A program made the position numbers and the translations under genes. A stretch of DNA of 63,790 nucleotides from Deltaproteobacteria bacterium (GTDB taxonomy: Bacteria > Myxococcota_C > UBA6777), in NCBI GenBank assembly GCA_002731275.1, contig PCBK01000105.1, positions 1 to 63,790 on the forward strand. The letters run 5' to 3'. The notes beneath the pieces are model-generated. The model did no database searches, had not been told where the DNA came from, and saw only the letters and a list, made by a program, of their open reading frames with translations. Shown here piece by piece: positions 26,582 to 34,842 of the stretch (the first letter of the stretch is position 1; every line of letters starts with the position of its first letter).

Positions 26582-28299
26582 ATTCTCCCCTCCTCCTCGC
26601 ATAGTATGTCGACAATCTTCTGGACATCTCGATAAAGTGTATCAGCATTTAGAGCGATATGATGCGCTCCCTCAGCCGGACGTAGAGGATGTATCGCCCT
26701 CTGTCTATCGCGCTCATCACGTTCACGCAGTAAATCAAGAGCGTCTTCAAGTGAAAGTCCTGCGCGAGCTGCGAGTGAAGCAGCACGTTCATCAAGAGGA
26801 GCATCCACAAAGATCTTGAACTCCGCATCAGGGTAGAGGTGCGTTCCGACGTCTCGACCTTCTACGACAGCATGTCCATCAATAGACGCATGGATACACT
26901 CCGACACAAACGCGCGGATCGAAGGCAACGCAGCCCACTGTCCAACAGATGATTCGACGACCGCAGCCCCTAAACTCTTTCTCAAACTCCACTCTCCAAA
27001 CTGGACACCACCTCCAGGCAACAGCCGCAAAGTCACACAAGAGAGCGCCTCAATCAGGCCTCGCGCGTCCTCTTCGTGTGGACGCAAATCGTGACAGTGT
27101 GCGTACAATGCGATCCCCCGATACATCGCTCCTGTGTCGAAATAAGAGATGCCCAAAGCAGACGCAAGCAGACCCGCAAATGGAGACTTCAAGCTCGCAG
27201 CCGTTCCGTCGATCGCGATCACCCCTCCAAAAGAAGAGTTCTTCAGTGAAGGCCAGGCAAAATCAGGCAAAGGAACGTCTTCTAACGGCCCCAACACACG
27301 CTTGAGCGCATGCTGTAGCTCACGACCAACAGCCACAGCACGTCGTGTAACAAATGAATGAGTTGAGTCGGTATGCCCACGCCGACCGAGATGGACATCG
27401 AGCAGATCCAAGAGGCCGACGAGCGCACCCATAAGCCCGACAAAGGGCAACAAGAACACATAACGTTGATGCCAACGCATGTCAGGTGTGTGTGCTGCGT
27501 ACGCGTTCAATAATCTCAACTCGTCAAACCACCCCACAGGGGTTCGGGTGACCATCATTGCTAAATCAAGTGCAGGATCGCCCAGACCAGCATATTCAAA
27601 GTCGACGATGGAGAGCTCTTCACCGCTCATCAAGTTATGCCAACGCAGATCTCCATGACAAAAAGCTTCCACACGGGGCCATCGACCATCCCATTCATCA
27701 AGACGCTCTTCTAGCACATCGAGAGCACGCTCACACAGCGCGAATGTCTCCGTATCGAGTACACCAGCTTCTTCCAATTCGTCGAGTTGATCTCCAATCA
27801 CACGTAACATTGACGATGGTCTGGAAGGCATCTTCAGTCGAGGACCATCGGGAAAAGGTGTTTGGTGGAGTGTTGCGAGCAGTCGGCCCAGCGACTCCAT
27901 CCCAGCGTCGTCAAGAGGTTCCTCGACAGCGTCTGCATCAAGCGCCTCCAAAAAGAGACCTTCTCCAACCGAAAGGTCGAGCTTCCCTATGAGGGTGAGG
28001 TCTTTTTTGTCGATCGCCTCTTCGAGTAAAAGATGGGGCTGAAGTGCACCAAGGACATTGGGTGACGGAAGGTCTCGCGCTGCATCCAGCGCTTGCAACT
28101 CAGCCCATACGTCATGTCTTTCATGTGCGCGGAGCTTGAGAAAACACGCTTGCTCGCGAAAGACTCCCCGAAAGAGATGATTTCGGCACCCAATGCTCGA
28201 CGGAAGCTGCGAGAATGTGTTGACAGAAGCTGGCGAGAGGAGCGACATCGCAGCGTTGATATATTCGCTGATCTGTTGTGTGGATACAGTCGTGTGCAT
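26578..28299 (-). CDS. Fusion of APH-type phosphotransferase and cytidylate kinase-like domain
   Basis: 573 residues. Residues ~40-330 are an aminoglycoside/choline kinase-like phosphotransferase: HGDLRWHNLM (Brenner motif) and IVDFEYAGLGDPALDLAMM. Residues ~365-573 are like CMP kinase: IAIDGTAASLKS (degenerate P-loop; the usual GxGKS reads ASLKS), ISYFDTGAMYRGIALYA, VVEGRDVGTHLYPDAEFKIFVDA and RDERDRQRAIHPLRPA. I know of no canonical enzyme with this pair. The ligase gene overlaps its 3' end by 4 bases, so a functional link to RNA ends (5'-phosphorylation or nucleotide supply) is likely. The ATG at 28299 is preferred because AAGGG lies 9 bases before it; an ATG at 28308 abuts that sequence. 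Confidence 0.85.
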   Translation of the reverse strand: MHTTVSTQQISEYINAAMSLLSPASVNTFSQLPSSIGCRNHLFRGVFREQACFLKLRAHERHDVWAELQALDAARDLPSPNVLGALQPHLLLEEAIDKKDLTLIGKLDLSVGEGLFLEALDADAVEEPLDDAGMESLGRLLATLHQTPFPDGPRLKMPSRPSSMLRVIGDQLDELEEAGVLDTETFALCERALDVLEERLDEWDGRWPRVEAFCHGDLRWHNLMSGEELSIVDFEYAGLGDPALDLAMMVTRTPVGWFDELRLLNAYAAHTPDMRWHQRYVFLLPFVGLMGALVGLLDLLDVHLGRRGHTDSTHSFVTRRAVAVGRELQHALKRVLGPLEDVPLPDFAWPSLKNSSFGGVIAIDGTAASLKSPFAGLLASALGISYFDTGAMYRGIALYAHCHDLRPHEEDARGLIEALSCVTLRLLPGGGVQFGEWSLRKSLGAAVVESSVGQWAALPSIRAFVSECIHASIDGHAVVEGRDVGTHLYPDAEFKIFVDAPLDERAASLAARAGLSLEDALDLLRERDERDRQRAIHPLRPAEGAHHIALNADTLYRDVQKIVDILCEEEGRI

Positions 28300-28424
28300 A
28301 CCAAACATCCCTTCGTATAGAAGTCCAAAAAGAGTTGAAAGTCATCATTTACGGTGATGTAGGGTGGTGAGGCAAAAAAGAAAAGGGGGAATGGCGAAGG
28401 AGCGGGTGTGATGGAACAGAAGGA

Positions 28425-28820
28425 TCAGGTTCCCCAACGGCTGCTGCGGGGAGTGTAGTTGTAGCTGGAGTATCCGCCACGAGAGGGACGACGGGAGCGA
28501 ACTTCCTTGCGGATGTCCGAGACCACATCATCGAGAGAATCTGGACCTTCACCCAAAAACTCTTCGATCATTGCGGCTGCTTTTTCACCACGAACCCAAC
28601 CGCTTTCGAGCGCGAGCTTGAAGGTGTTTTTCACAGCGCGCTCTGCGTTTGCGAGACCACGTGAGCTGGAGACAAACTCATCTTTGAGTTCCTGACGGGC
28701 AGTACCGATCGCAGCTTCTGTCTCGGAGATGCTGAGAGTGTTTCCGCTCTGTGCACCAACTGCAAGATCAGCAAGTAAGTTTGTCGCGATCGCGTTGTCA
28801 CCTTTACCTTTGATATTCAT
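28425..28820 (-). CDS. Small hypothetical helical protein with Arg/Ser/Tyr-rich tail
   Basis: 131 residues, start ATG at 28820 behind AGGAG. The first ~100 residues are probably helical (LLADLAVGAQSGNTLSISETEAAIGTARQELKDEFVSSSRG, then AERAVKNTFKLALESGWVRGEKAAAMIEEFLGEG). The end is low-complexity: RSRRPSRGGYSSYNYTPRSSRWGT spans the last two dozen residues and could contact nucleic acid. A longer frame to 28934 lacks a ribosome-binding site. Not recognised; it is separated from the TetR and kinase-fusion genes by about 200 and 125 bases, so it may be a single-gene unit. Confidence 0.55.
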   Translation of the reverse strand: MNIKGKGDNAIATNLLADLAVGAQSGNTLSISETEAAIGTARQELKDEFVSSSRGLANAERAVKNTFKLALESGWVRGEKAAAMIEEFLGEGPDSLDDVVSDIRKEVRSRRPSRGGYSSYNYTPRSSRWGT

Positions 28821-29019
28821 CTTCGACTCCTGAACAAAAAAATGTGGATATATAGCGAGCCCTACGGCGGGCCAATCATTTTTTGTTGGGCTGATTTGTA
28901 CCAGTGACGCTGAAGATACAAGAAAGGACCTCAATGTGCAAGCAAAAAACCACCAAAAAATGATGAATTAAGGGAATCACCAAGAGGCCGTAGCCAGCCC
29001 ATCCCCTCTCCTTTCCCCT

Positions 29020-29685
29020 TCAAGTCGCGGGAGGTGAAAGCGGCGTGGGGTAAGCTTGCGTTGGAGGAGACAGGAGATCGTAGAACAGATGAAAGACATG
29101 AGAGAGTGTTTGTTGGAACATGTCTGGAGCCAGCGTCTCCATGTGCTCCAACATCCACAGATCGGTCGCCTGGATCACAGACAACATCGTCACAAACAAC
29201 ATACTCTCAGGCAGGTCCGTACGCACGACACCAAGCTCTCTCCCTTTATGTATCAATTGGTCAAGCCACTGAAAGGCGAGTCGCTCGGCAGCCTTGTACT
29301 CCTCTGGACGCTGCTCCCGCAAACCACTCGACATGTAGCTCCTGATAAAGCCTGCGAGCAAAGGGTCTTCCTCAAAGAGTTGGTAAAAAGCCACCGAGAT
29401 ATCCTGGAACACAGACCAAAAAGAGACATCATCCACGATCTGTGTGAGTTGTTCTTCGGGGAGTTGGTGCTCCATGTTGGAGAGCACGCGGTGGAGCACA
29501 TCGAAATACAGATCCTCTTTGTTGTCGTAGTAGTAGTACATGACGCCCTTAGAGAGACCGGACTTTTCGATAATCTTGTTGTACGAACTTTTGTCAAAAC
29601 CGTGTGCAGAGAACTCAGCAAGCGCGACTTGCATGAGTACATTCTTCTTCTCTTCGGAGAGCTCTCTCCGTCTTGAACGGGCCAT
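29020..29685 (-). CDS. TetR family transcriptional regulator
   Basis: 221 residues; start ATG at 29685 follows AGGAG (a longer frame to 29817 is not supported). The N-terminal HTH is typical: KKNVLMQVALAEFSAHGFDKSSYNKIIEKSGLSKGVMYYYYDNKEDLYFDVL, with SKGVMYYYY the recognition helix and the usual YYY/F ending. The C-terminal ~160 residues form the ligand-binding helical domain with aromatic residues (FWSVFQDISVAFYQLFEEDPLLAGF). TetR proteins usually repress a nearby efflux or metabolic gene; no such gene and no obvious operator are adjacent, so its target is unknown. Confidence 0.9.
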   Translation of the reverse strand: MARSRRRELSEEKKNVLMQVALAEFSAHGFDKSSYNKIIEKSGLSKGVMYYYYDNKEDLYFDVLHRVLSNMEHQLPEEQLTQIVDDVSFWSVFQDISVAFYQLFEEDPLLAGFIRSYMSSGLREQRPEEYKAAERLAFQWLDQLIHKGRELGVVRTDLPESMLFVTMLSVIQATDLWMLEHMETLAPDMFQQTLSHVFHLFYDLLSPPTQAYPTPLSPPAT

Positions 29686-29838
29686 CTTGACTCCTAACCG
29701 CTGCAACGCTCGCGCGCCGAAAACCGCACGAGCTTGATGAATACCGCCGAATCGACGAAACTCTACCCTGCTGTGCTTTCTCAAGTCAACCAAATGTGCT
29801 ACGCTCACCACACACACTACAACTATCAGGAGAAGCGA

Positions 29839-30333
29839 ATGGACTCAAAATGGCATATCAACTCCATCATGCTCCAACACTCACAGCGCTTTTTCACCGC
29901 TGCGTATTTGGAGTGCTCCACCCAACTGGTTGTCTCCCAAGACACCAACCGCCTCGCCTTGGCACTTGTTGGGAATGTATTGTGGGCCAAAAGCCCTTAC
30001 GTCACAGAGAACCCACAAGACGAACACAACACGGCAATGCTCGGCGCGTTAATGAGCTCACTCGCGACGCCCTTCCTCCCTGAACAAACAGGATGGCAGA
30101 CAACCGTCGTCGGTGCTCTTGGTGACATTGAACGACAGTTACAAACACATTGGGATGATATCTTGGAGCACATTTGGCAACAGCTACAAGATGAAGACCT
30201 CTCTTACCAAGCGACCAACCAACGTGTGTGGGAGTGTATGTTCTCCGAATACGAATATCCAGCAAACCAATCATCCCTCCAAGGACAAATCAGACAAAAA
30301 CTACATTCCTTACCCAAATCCTCTCACGCGTGA
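29839..30333 (+). CDS. Hypothetical protein
   Basis: 164 residues; start ATG at 29839 behind AGGAGA. No signal peptide or membrane segment. Visible features are a central LALALVGNVLWAKSPYVTE and a long charged C-terminus (WDDILEHIWQQLQDEDLSYQATNQRVWECMF). The stop codon overlaps a perfect palindrome TCTCACGCGTGAGA. It is divergent from TetR across 153 bases, so it is a possible TetR target. I cannot place it in any family. Confidence 0.5.
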   Translation: MDSKWHINSIMLQHSQRFFTAAYLECSTQLVVSQDTNRLALALVGNVLWAKSPYVTENPQDEHNTAMLGALMSSLATPFLPEQTGWQTTVVGALGDIERQLQTHWDDILEHIWQQLQDEDLSYQATNQRVWECMFSEYEYPANQSSLQGQIRQKLHSLPKSSHA

Positions 30334-30939
30334 GAACACTGCTCACATATTAGTTTTTGTAAAAGAATTGTAACAGAGATATTTTTTTTGATAGATTACA
30401 GCGCTGTAGCAACCTATCGACAGTCTCTCACTTGGACAGCAGTGTACATTGCATTGATTTGAGGAGAGAGATGATGCGCCAACCCCCTCACAGACAAGAT
30501 TTAAAGTCCCTCCTCATTTAATCTAACAGTTTTTCTCTCAATCGACCCAAACTTGAAACATTCACGACTAATCATTTTCAAAAAGATACATAAATTCAAA
30601 AAGATACCGCACCACCTTCAGTACTTTTTGTTTTGAGATCACAGAAAAAGATCATCAAAAGCTATACCACGTGATTTTTCACTCTTTTTGGCACCGTTTA
30701 CCCAAAATTTGAAAAATTGGACGCTTGAAAAGCGCAACAAACGAACCATTCGGGTATATCCTCAAAACTTCGACAGAAAACAAAAAACTTTTATTTTTCA
30801 AGCACAAAGAGCCTCCCCAAAAGCCAAGGCTGCGGTCCCTTCTCAAAAAAATGTTGCAATCTGCGAGGAGATGGTCCACAAATATACACGGAACCGCAAG
30901 AACCGATGGAGCAAAATTCAAAAAAACGAGGAGTTCATA
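30334..30939. other. AT-rich intergenic region upstream of HU, with palindrome and possible small frame
   Basis: 606 bases, AT-rich. It contains the perfect 12-base palindrome TACAGCGCTGTA (30397-30408), itself inside GATAG...CTATC, a likely operator. At 30471-30521 a 16-codon frame (begins MMRQPPHRQ) follows a very strong GAGGAGAGAG site and ends with TAA. From 30688 an open frame runs in phase into HU but has only a TTG start and no ribosome-binding site, so I read it as long leader rather than coding. Confidence 0.5.
30471..30521 (+). CDS. Possible 16-residue small peptide or leader
   Basis: ATG ATG CGC at 30471 directly follows GAGGAGAGAG, one of the strongest ribosome-binding sites in the window (spacing short for the first ATG, better for the second). 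The frame ends at TAA 30519-30521. The peptide is too short to judge by composition and could be a leader, a micropeptide, or chance. Confidence 0.25.
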   Translation: MMRQPPHRQDLKSLLI

Positions 30940-31248
30940 ATGAACAAAAAAGAACTGATTGCAGCCGTTGCAGAAACAACTGGTCTTACCCAAAAGCAAG
31001 TTGGTGTCATCACCAACGCTATCTTTGCAGAACTTACCCAACAACTCAGCCAGCGCGAGCGCATGTTGATTCGCGGTTTCGGTACATTTGATGTTGCCGA
31101 TCGTGCGCCCCGTACAATTGTTCACCCCGGTGACGGAAAGAAGATGAACTTGCCAGCACGCACAGTTCCAGTTTTCCGACCAAGCTCCGAGTTGAAAGAG
31201 CTCGTTGCGGCCAAGAAGAAAAAGAAAAAGAAAAAGAAGAAAAAGTAA
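30940..31248 (+). CDS. HU/IHF-type DNA-binding protein with polylysine tail
   Basis: 102 residues; ATG at 30940 behind GAGGAG. Residues 1-90 are a standard HU fold: MNKKELIAAVAETTGLTQKQV, MLIRGFGTFDV with the GFG turn, and the DNA-contacting arm RTIVHPGDGKKMNLPARTVPVFRPS. The C-terminus adds an uninterrupted run of 11 Lys (LVAAKK... encoded by mixed AAG/AAA), which should bind DNA backbone strongly and compact chromatin, as seen in HU homologues with Lys-rich tails of some Actinobacteria and myxobacteria. It is a single-gene unit with a long AT-rich leader and a strong terminator, consistent with high expression of a nucleoid protein. Confidence 0.95.
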   Translation: MNKKELIAAVAETTGLTQKQVGVITNAIFAELTQQLSQRERMLIRGFGTFDVADRAPRTIVHPGDGKKMNLPARTVPVFRPSSELKELVAAKKKKKKKKKKK

Positions 31249-31265
31249 CATCCGCTGAGATGTGG

Positions 31266-31299
31266 GAGATCGCAAGGTCGCGATCTCTTGTTTTTTTTT
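31266..31299 (+). terminator. Rho-independent terminator of the HU gene
   Basis: Perfect 8-base stem GAGATCGC / GCGATCTC with loop AAGGTC, followed by TTGTTTTTTTTT. It begins 17 bases after the HU stop codon. Confidence 0.92.
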
Positions 31300-31516
31300 G
31301 AATAAATCTCCCATTCTCCCTTCCAGCCCAACCGAAAAATTGCCTCCTTATCCCATCTTTTGATACACCCCAAGACACAGTCGTGTTTTCAGGGATGTAT
31401 TGCATCTCATATACACACCTCAAACCCCCTCGCCTCTTGAAGCCTTTGCTGTGTACGAAGGTCTTCTGGTGGTCATCTCCCAAGGGCATAAGCCCATGAA
31501 ATGGAAAGCAAACATC

Positions 31517-33427
31517 ATGCACAAACGTTTGTCACTTCAATGGCTCTTTTTATGCACATGTGTTGCGTTGGTAAGCCACACACTGTCTCCCCAACTTGCA
31601 AACGCAGATAGCTGCGCGAAAGCCCCCCAAGGGATGTCTTGTATCCCTGGCGGCAAGATCAGTATAGGACACAACAACAGCGCAAAAAACCAACGCCCCT
31701 CCCACCAAGTCCAGCTCGACACCTTCTACATGGACAAACACGAAGTCAGTGTCAGAGACTACAAAAAATGCATCAAAGCAGGATACTGTTTTGCCCCCTA
31801 TCGTATCCCCATCCCATCCATCCACAGACGCAGCAACCAACCGATCAGCTTCGTCACATGGTATGAAGCCAATAGATATTGTCGCTGGCAAGGAAAACGA
31901 CTGCCTACAGAGGCAGAGTGGGAACGGGCCGCAAAAGGCCCCAAAGGCAACGTCTCCTGGACACGCCCCTCCTGTAAACAAGCCAGAGGCGCAGGCTGTG
32001 GCGGAAAAACAGCCGTCTCCAAACAAGCACCCAATGGATATGGTCTCTACCACATGCACGGCAACGTGATGGAGTGGGTCAACGACTGGTACGCTCCTTG
32101 TTACGCCTCGTGCAAAAATGCCTGTGGTAGTGCCTGCAAAGGTCAACAACCCAAGGGACCATGTCAGGGCACATTAACGTGTCCTAGCAGACTTCGAAAA
32201 GTCGCAAGGGGTGGAGGATATCAAACAAGCAGACAACGAATGTCCCCTAGCGCGAGATGGGCGTATGGACCCAACCGACGCAGTTTTGCCCTTGGATTTC
32301 GTTGCGCCTCCTCTAGCAACACCCTCCAAAAGCATACGTCTCCCGCCCCCGTCAAAAGAAGCACAAAGCCTGTCCCTTCCAAGCCTCTCCCCACACGCCT
32401 CGCCAAACTCTTTCGCGAAACACCTGAAGATAACTTGAAGCTCAAAAAGCTCTGCCCCAAACGCTATCGCTCAGGTAGTAACTGTAGAGATCCTATCCAC
32501 TACGTGCGTTCAAACGAAAAGAGACAACACCTGTTCGAAGCATACCTCGCAAACAGAGGGGGGGCTTATGTTGGTGTCGGCGCTGATCAAAATTACAACT
32601 TCATCGCATGGGCGCGTTCACGTATCGTCTGGCTGATGGACTACGATCACGTCATTGTGTGGTTACACAAATTACACAAAGCGTTGATTCTCCGCTCAAG
32701 CACAGGTAGTGAATACTTCTCTCATTGGAAACCAGCGCAGGCCAAAGCCACCATCCAGCTGCTCAAGTCTTTCTACAAAGGAGACAAAGATCTCAAGATG
32801 GTGTTGAGATTGTATCGCCGATATAGACGCTTTCTGTATCGCTCCTTTGCGCGTGAGATGAAGATGCCCAAGGCACAACGTCTCGATTGCAAAAGCTGCC
32901 GACATCACTGGATGCTTCGTCCCGATATGTACAACTACATCCGTACGCTGTACAAGCTCAATCGAATCCGCTTGATGCCTGGAGACTTGCTTGGGAAAAA
33001 GAGCCTCAGAGGAGTCGCTAAGGCCGCCAAAAAGATGGGTGTGAAAGTCCGCGTGGTCTATCAATCCAACGCCGAAGAATATTGGGGATACCCTGCACAT
33101 TACAGACGCTCATTCTCCATCATGCCCTTCGACAAAGACTCCGTCTTCATCCGCACACTCTCCTCTCCACGCTGGGGACGTCGAGGTGTCAGCTATTTCC
33201 ACTACAATCTGGAGAACGCTTTGTTCCACCAACGCATGATCCAGGAGAGACTCCCCTCTCCGCTCCCAAAAGGGTTTCGTGGATACAAAGGTGGAAAGCG
33301 ATACAAGTTGCGATATCAATTCAGACATGTAGGGATTCGACACATCATGGAGCGTTTCAGACAACCAGTCGGGACCGCCCCCAAATTCAGCCTGATTGGC
33401 TTCTCTCCAAGCTGGATCCAAAAATAA
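31517..33427 (+). CDS. Secreted SUMF1/FGE-fold protein fused to an unknown Rossmann-like domain
   Basis: About 636 residues from the ATG at 31517 (GGAAAG upstream), which places a clean signal peptide (LSLQWLFLCTCVALVSHTLSPQLANA). Residues ~35-300 have the SUMF1 fold: SCIPGGKISIGHNN, FYMDKHEVSVRDYKKCI, PISFVTWYEANRYCRWQGKRLPTEAEWERAA, GLYHMHGNVMEWVNDWYAP, and RKVARGGGYQT ... FALGFRCAS. The two active-site Cys of formylglycine-generating enzyme are absent around RGGGYQTSRQR, so it is not a sulfatase activator. Residues ~350-636 hold YVGVGADQNYNFIAWARSRIVWLMDYD, similar to an uncharacterised Rossmann/methyltransferase-like family with GVGxDQN. Exported, probably periplasmic. Confidence 0.8.
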   Translation: MHKRLSLQWLFLCTCVALVSHTLSPQLANADSCAKAPQGMSCIPGGKISIGHNNSAKNQRPSHQVQLDTFYMDKHEVSVRDYKKCIKAGYCFAPYRIPIPSIHRRSNQPISFVTWYEANRYCRWQGKRLPTEAEWERAAKGPKGNVSWTRPSCKQARGAGCGGKTAVSKQAPNGYGLYHMHGNVMEWVNDWYAPCYASCKNACGSACKGQQPKGPCQGTLTCPSRLRKVARGGGYQTSRQRMSPSARWAYGPNRRSFALGFRCASSSNTLQKHTSPAPVKRSTKPVPSKPLPTRLAKLFRETPEDNLKLKKLCPKRYRSGSNCRDPIHYVRSNEKRQHLFEAYLANRGGAYVGVGADQNYNFIAWARSRIVWLMDYDHVIVWLHKLHKALILRSSTGSEYFSHWKPAQAKATIQLLKSFYKGDKDLKMVLRLYRRYRRFLYRSFAREMKMPKAQRLDCKSCRHHWMLRPDMYNYIRTLYKLNRIRLMPGDLLGKKSLRGVAKAAKKMGVKVRVVYQSNAEEYWGYPAHYRRSFSIMPFDKDSVFIRTLSSPRWGRRGVSYFHYNLENALFHQRMIQERLPSPLPKGFRGYKGGKRYKLRYQFRHVGIRHIMERFRQPVGTAPKFSLIGFSPSWIQK

Positions 33428-33440
33428 CAATTCTATCGTT

Positions 33441-34190
33441 TTACACTCCCCACCCACCACTGATTGTAATATTGGCTCCGTTAACATAGTGTGCATCTTC
33501 AGAGAGTAGAAAAAGAGCACAACCCACAATATCATCGGGTTTTCCGATATATCCAGCGGGTATGTGTTTTAGCATCCGATCGAGTTCTTCTTGGGGCGCA
33601 CTTTGCGTATCGATGTAGCCAGGGGAGATTGTATTGACAGTGATCCCGTGTGGCGCAAGGGGCCGCGCGAGTGCACGTGTGAGCGCGAGGATACCGAGCT
33701 TCGCGATGTAATGTGCTGTGACCATTGGTTTGGCTTCGACCTTCTCCGCAGTCGCCATACTGAAACTCAAAATGCGCCCCCACTTGCGCTCCTTCATACC
33801 AGGCGCGACGAAGCGACTGAGATAAAACACAGGATGCAAATTGTTATCAAACATACTATGCCAGCCTTCAATCGACTCCTTGAAGAGACCCACACGATGA
33901 TACGGTCCCGCGCCATTGATCAACGCATCGATACGCCCAAAAGCCGATTCAACTTGCCGAACGAGTTCTTCGGCTGCGACAGGATCAGAGACATCACACT
34001 GAAAGGCCATCCCGTCAGCTTGTTCGTGGAGGGCTTTGACCTCCTCAATTGTTTTCTCGGCTTCATCTTTGCTGCTGCGGTAACAGATCGCAATGCTCCA
34101 GCCTTGCTTGGCGAGGGCCAACCCGATCGCCCTTCCTAAACCTCTCGCGCCTCCTGTGATCAAGGCTACACGCGAATGTGTTTGTGTCAT
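33441..34190 (-). CDS. Short-chain dehydrogenase/reductase (FabG-like)
   Basis: 249 residues, the classical SDR size. NAD(P)-binding TGGARGLGRAIGLALAKQG at the N-terminus, NNAG equivalent INGAGPYHR, catalytic Ser in ILSFSMATA and Tyr-x3-Lys in HYIAKLGILALTRALA, C-terminal SPGYIDTQ and GANITISGGWGV. The Arg/Ser pattern after the second beta strand (CYRSSKDEAEK) favours NADPH. It acts as a ketoreductase or dehydrogenase on an unknown substrate in the cytoplasm. It follows a small secreted-protein gene by 15 bases, so the two are probably co-transcribed. Start ATG at 34190 with TGGAGATGG upstream. Confidence 0.92.
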   Translation of the reverse strand: MTQTHSRVALITGGARGLGRAIGLALAKQGWSIAICYRSSKDEAEKTIEEVKALHEQADGMAFQCDVSDPVAAEELVRQVESAFGRIDALINGAGPYHRVGLFKESIEGWHSMFDNNLHPVFYLSRFVAPGMKERKWGRILSFSMATAEKVEAKPMVTAHYIAKLGILALTRALARPLAPHGITVNTISPGYIDTQSAPQEELDRMLKHIPAGYIGKPDDIVGCALFLLSEDAHYVNGANITISGGWGV

Positions 34191-34205
34191 ACCATCTCCA
34201 GTCGT

Positions 34206-34613
34206 TTAGCGTTTTGGGACTCGTTTGTTCCACTTGTTAAAGAGCTCCATAGACATACTTGTGGTGCTCTGTTCGACAGTCACGCGGATCTTGCCTTTGG
34301 GCCAGTTGGCGCTCTCAGAGAGAAAGGTTAAGCCTTTCTCACTTGTCCCCTGACATTCGAACTGTGTATTGCTCGTGAGACGACACTCAATGCGCACATA
34401 CTTTCCAAAGATCCCACGTAATTGTTTGCTCTTTGTGCGGACTTTTCCGACCTTCACCCACTTCCCTCGTCGCTTGCTCTTGGCTGTACGGCCAAACTTC
34501 GATTTACGAAACGAACGTTTCCACTTTCGAGCGCGCCTCGCTTCAGCAGGGTTCGATTGCAAGAGGACCACACCCAGACAGACAGCTGCTATGAGTATGA
34601 GAATACGCTTCAT
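34206..34613 (-). CDS. Small basic secreted protein
   Basis: 135 residues. A signal peptide (MKRILILIAAVCLGVVLLQSNPAEA) is followed by a very basic mature N-terminus (RRARKWKRSFRKSKFGRTAKSKRRGK) and a C-terminal beta-rich part (YVRIECRLTSNTQFECQGTSEKGLTF) with two Cys. Start ATG at 34613 follows GGGAGTG. The charge suggests binding to an anionic partner (envelope polymer or nucleic acid), but I recognise no family. It lies 15 bases before the SDR gene. Confidence 0.6.
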   Translation of the reverse strand: MKRILILIAAVCLGVVLLQSNPAEARRARKWKRSFRKSKFGRTAKSKRRGKWVKVGKVRTKSKQLRGIFGKYVRIECRLTSNTQFECQGTSEKGLTFLSESANWPKGKIRVTVEQSTTSMSMELFNKWNKRVPKR

Positions 34614-34842
34614 GAGTCACTCCCATTGATTGATAAGGTCACTCCCCAAGAGGACACCCAGGACAAGAGCGACCGTTGATGCACAAGACGAAATGGTGGT
34701 GATTATCCATCCATTGCCACATGGCTGTCAACGGCCCGTATCGACAACACCGCACATCACAGATCACTTGCGCTCTTCATCTTTCCAAAAACATGCCGTT
34801 TTAACAATGAGACGACCTTTCTTTACACACACAGGGGAGCCC

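Noticed and set aside
30688-30939. 84-codon N-terminal extension in frame with HU
   Set aside because: Only a TTG start without ribosome-binding site, composition unlike HU; the ATG at 30940 has GAGGAG and gives the canonical HU N-terminus.
31517-33427. Formylglycine-generating enzyme (sulfatase activator)
   Set aside because: The two active-site Cys are absent and no sulfatase gene is nearby.
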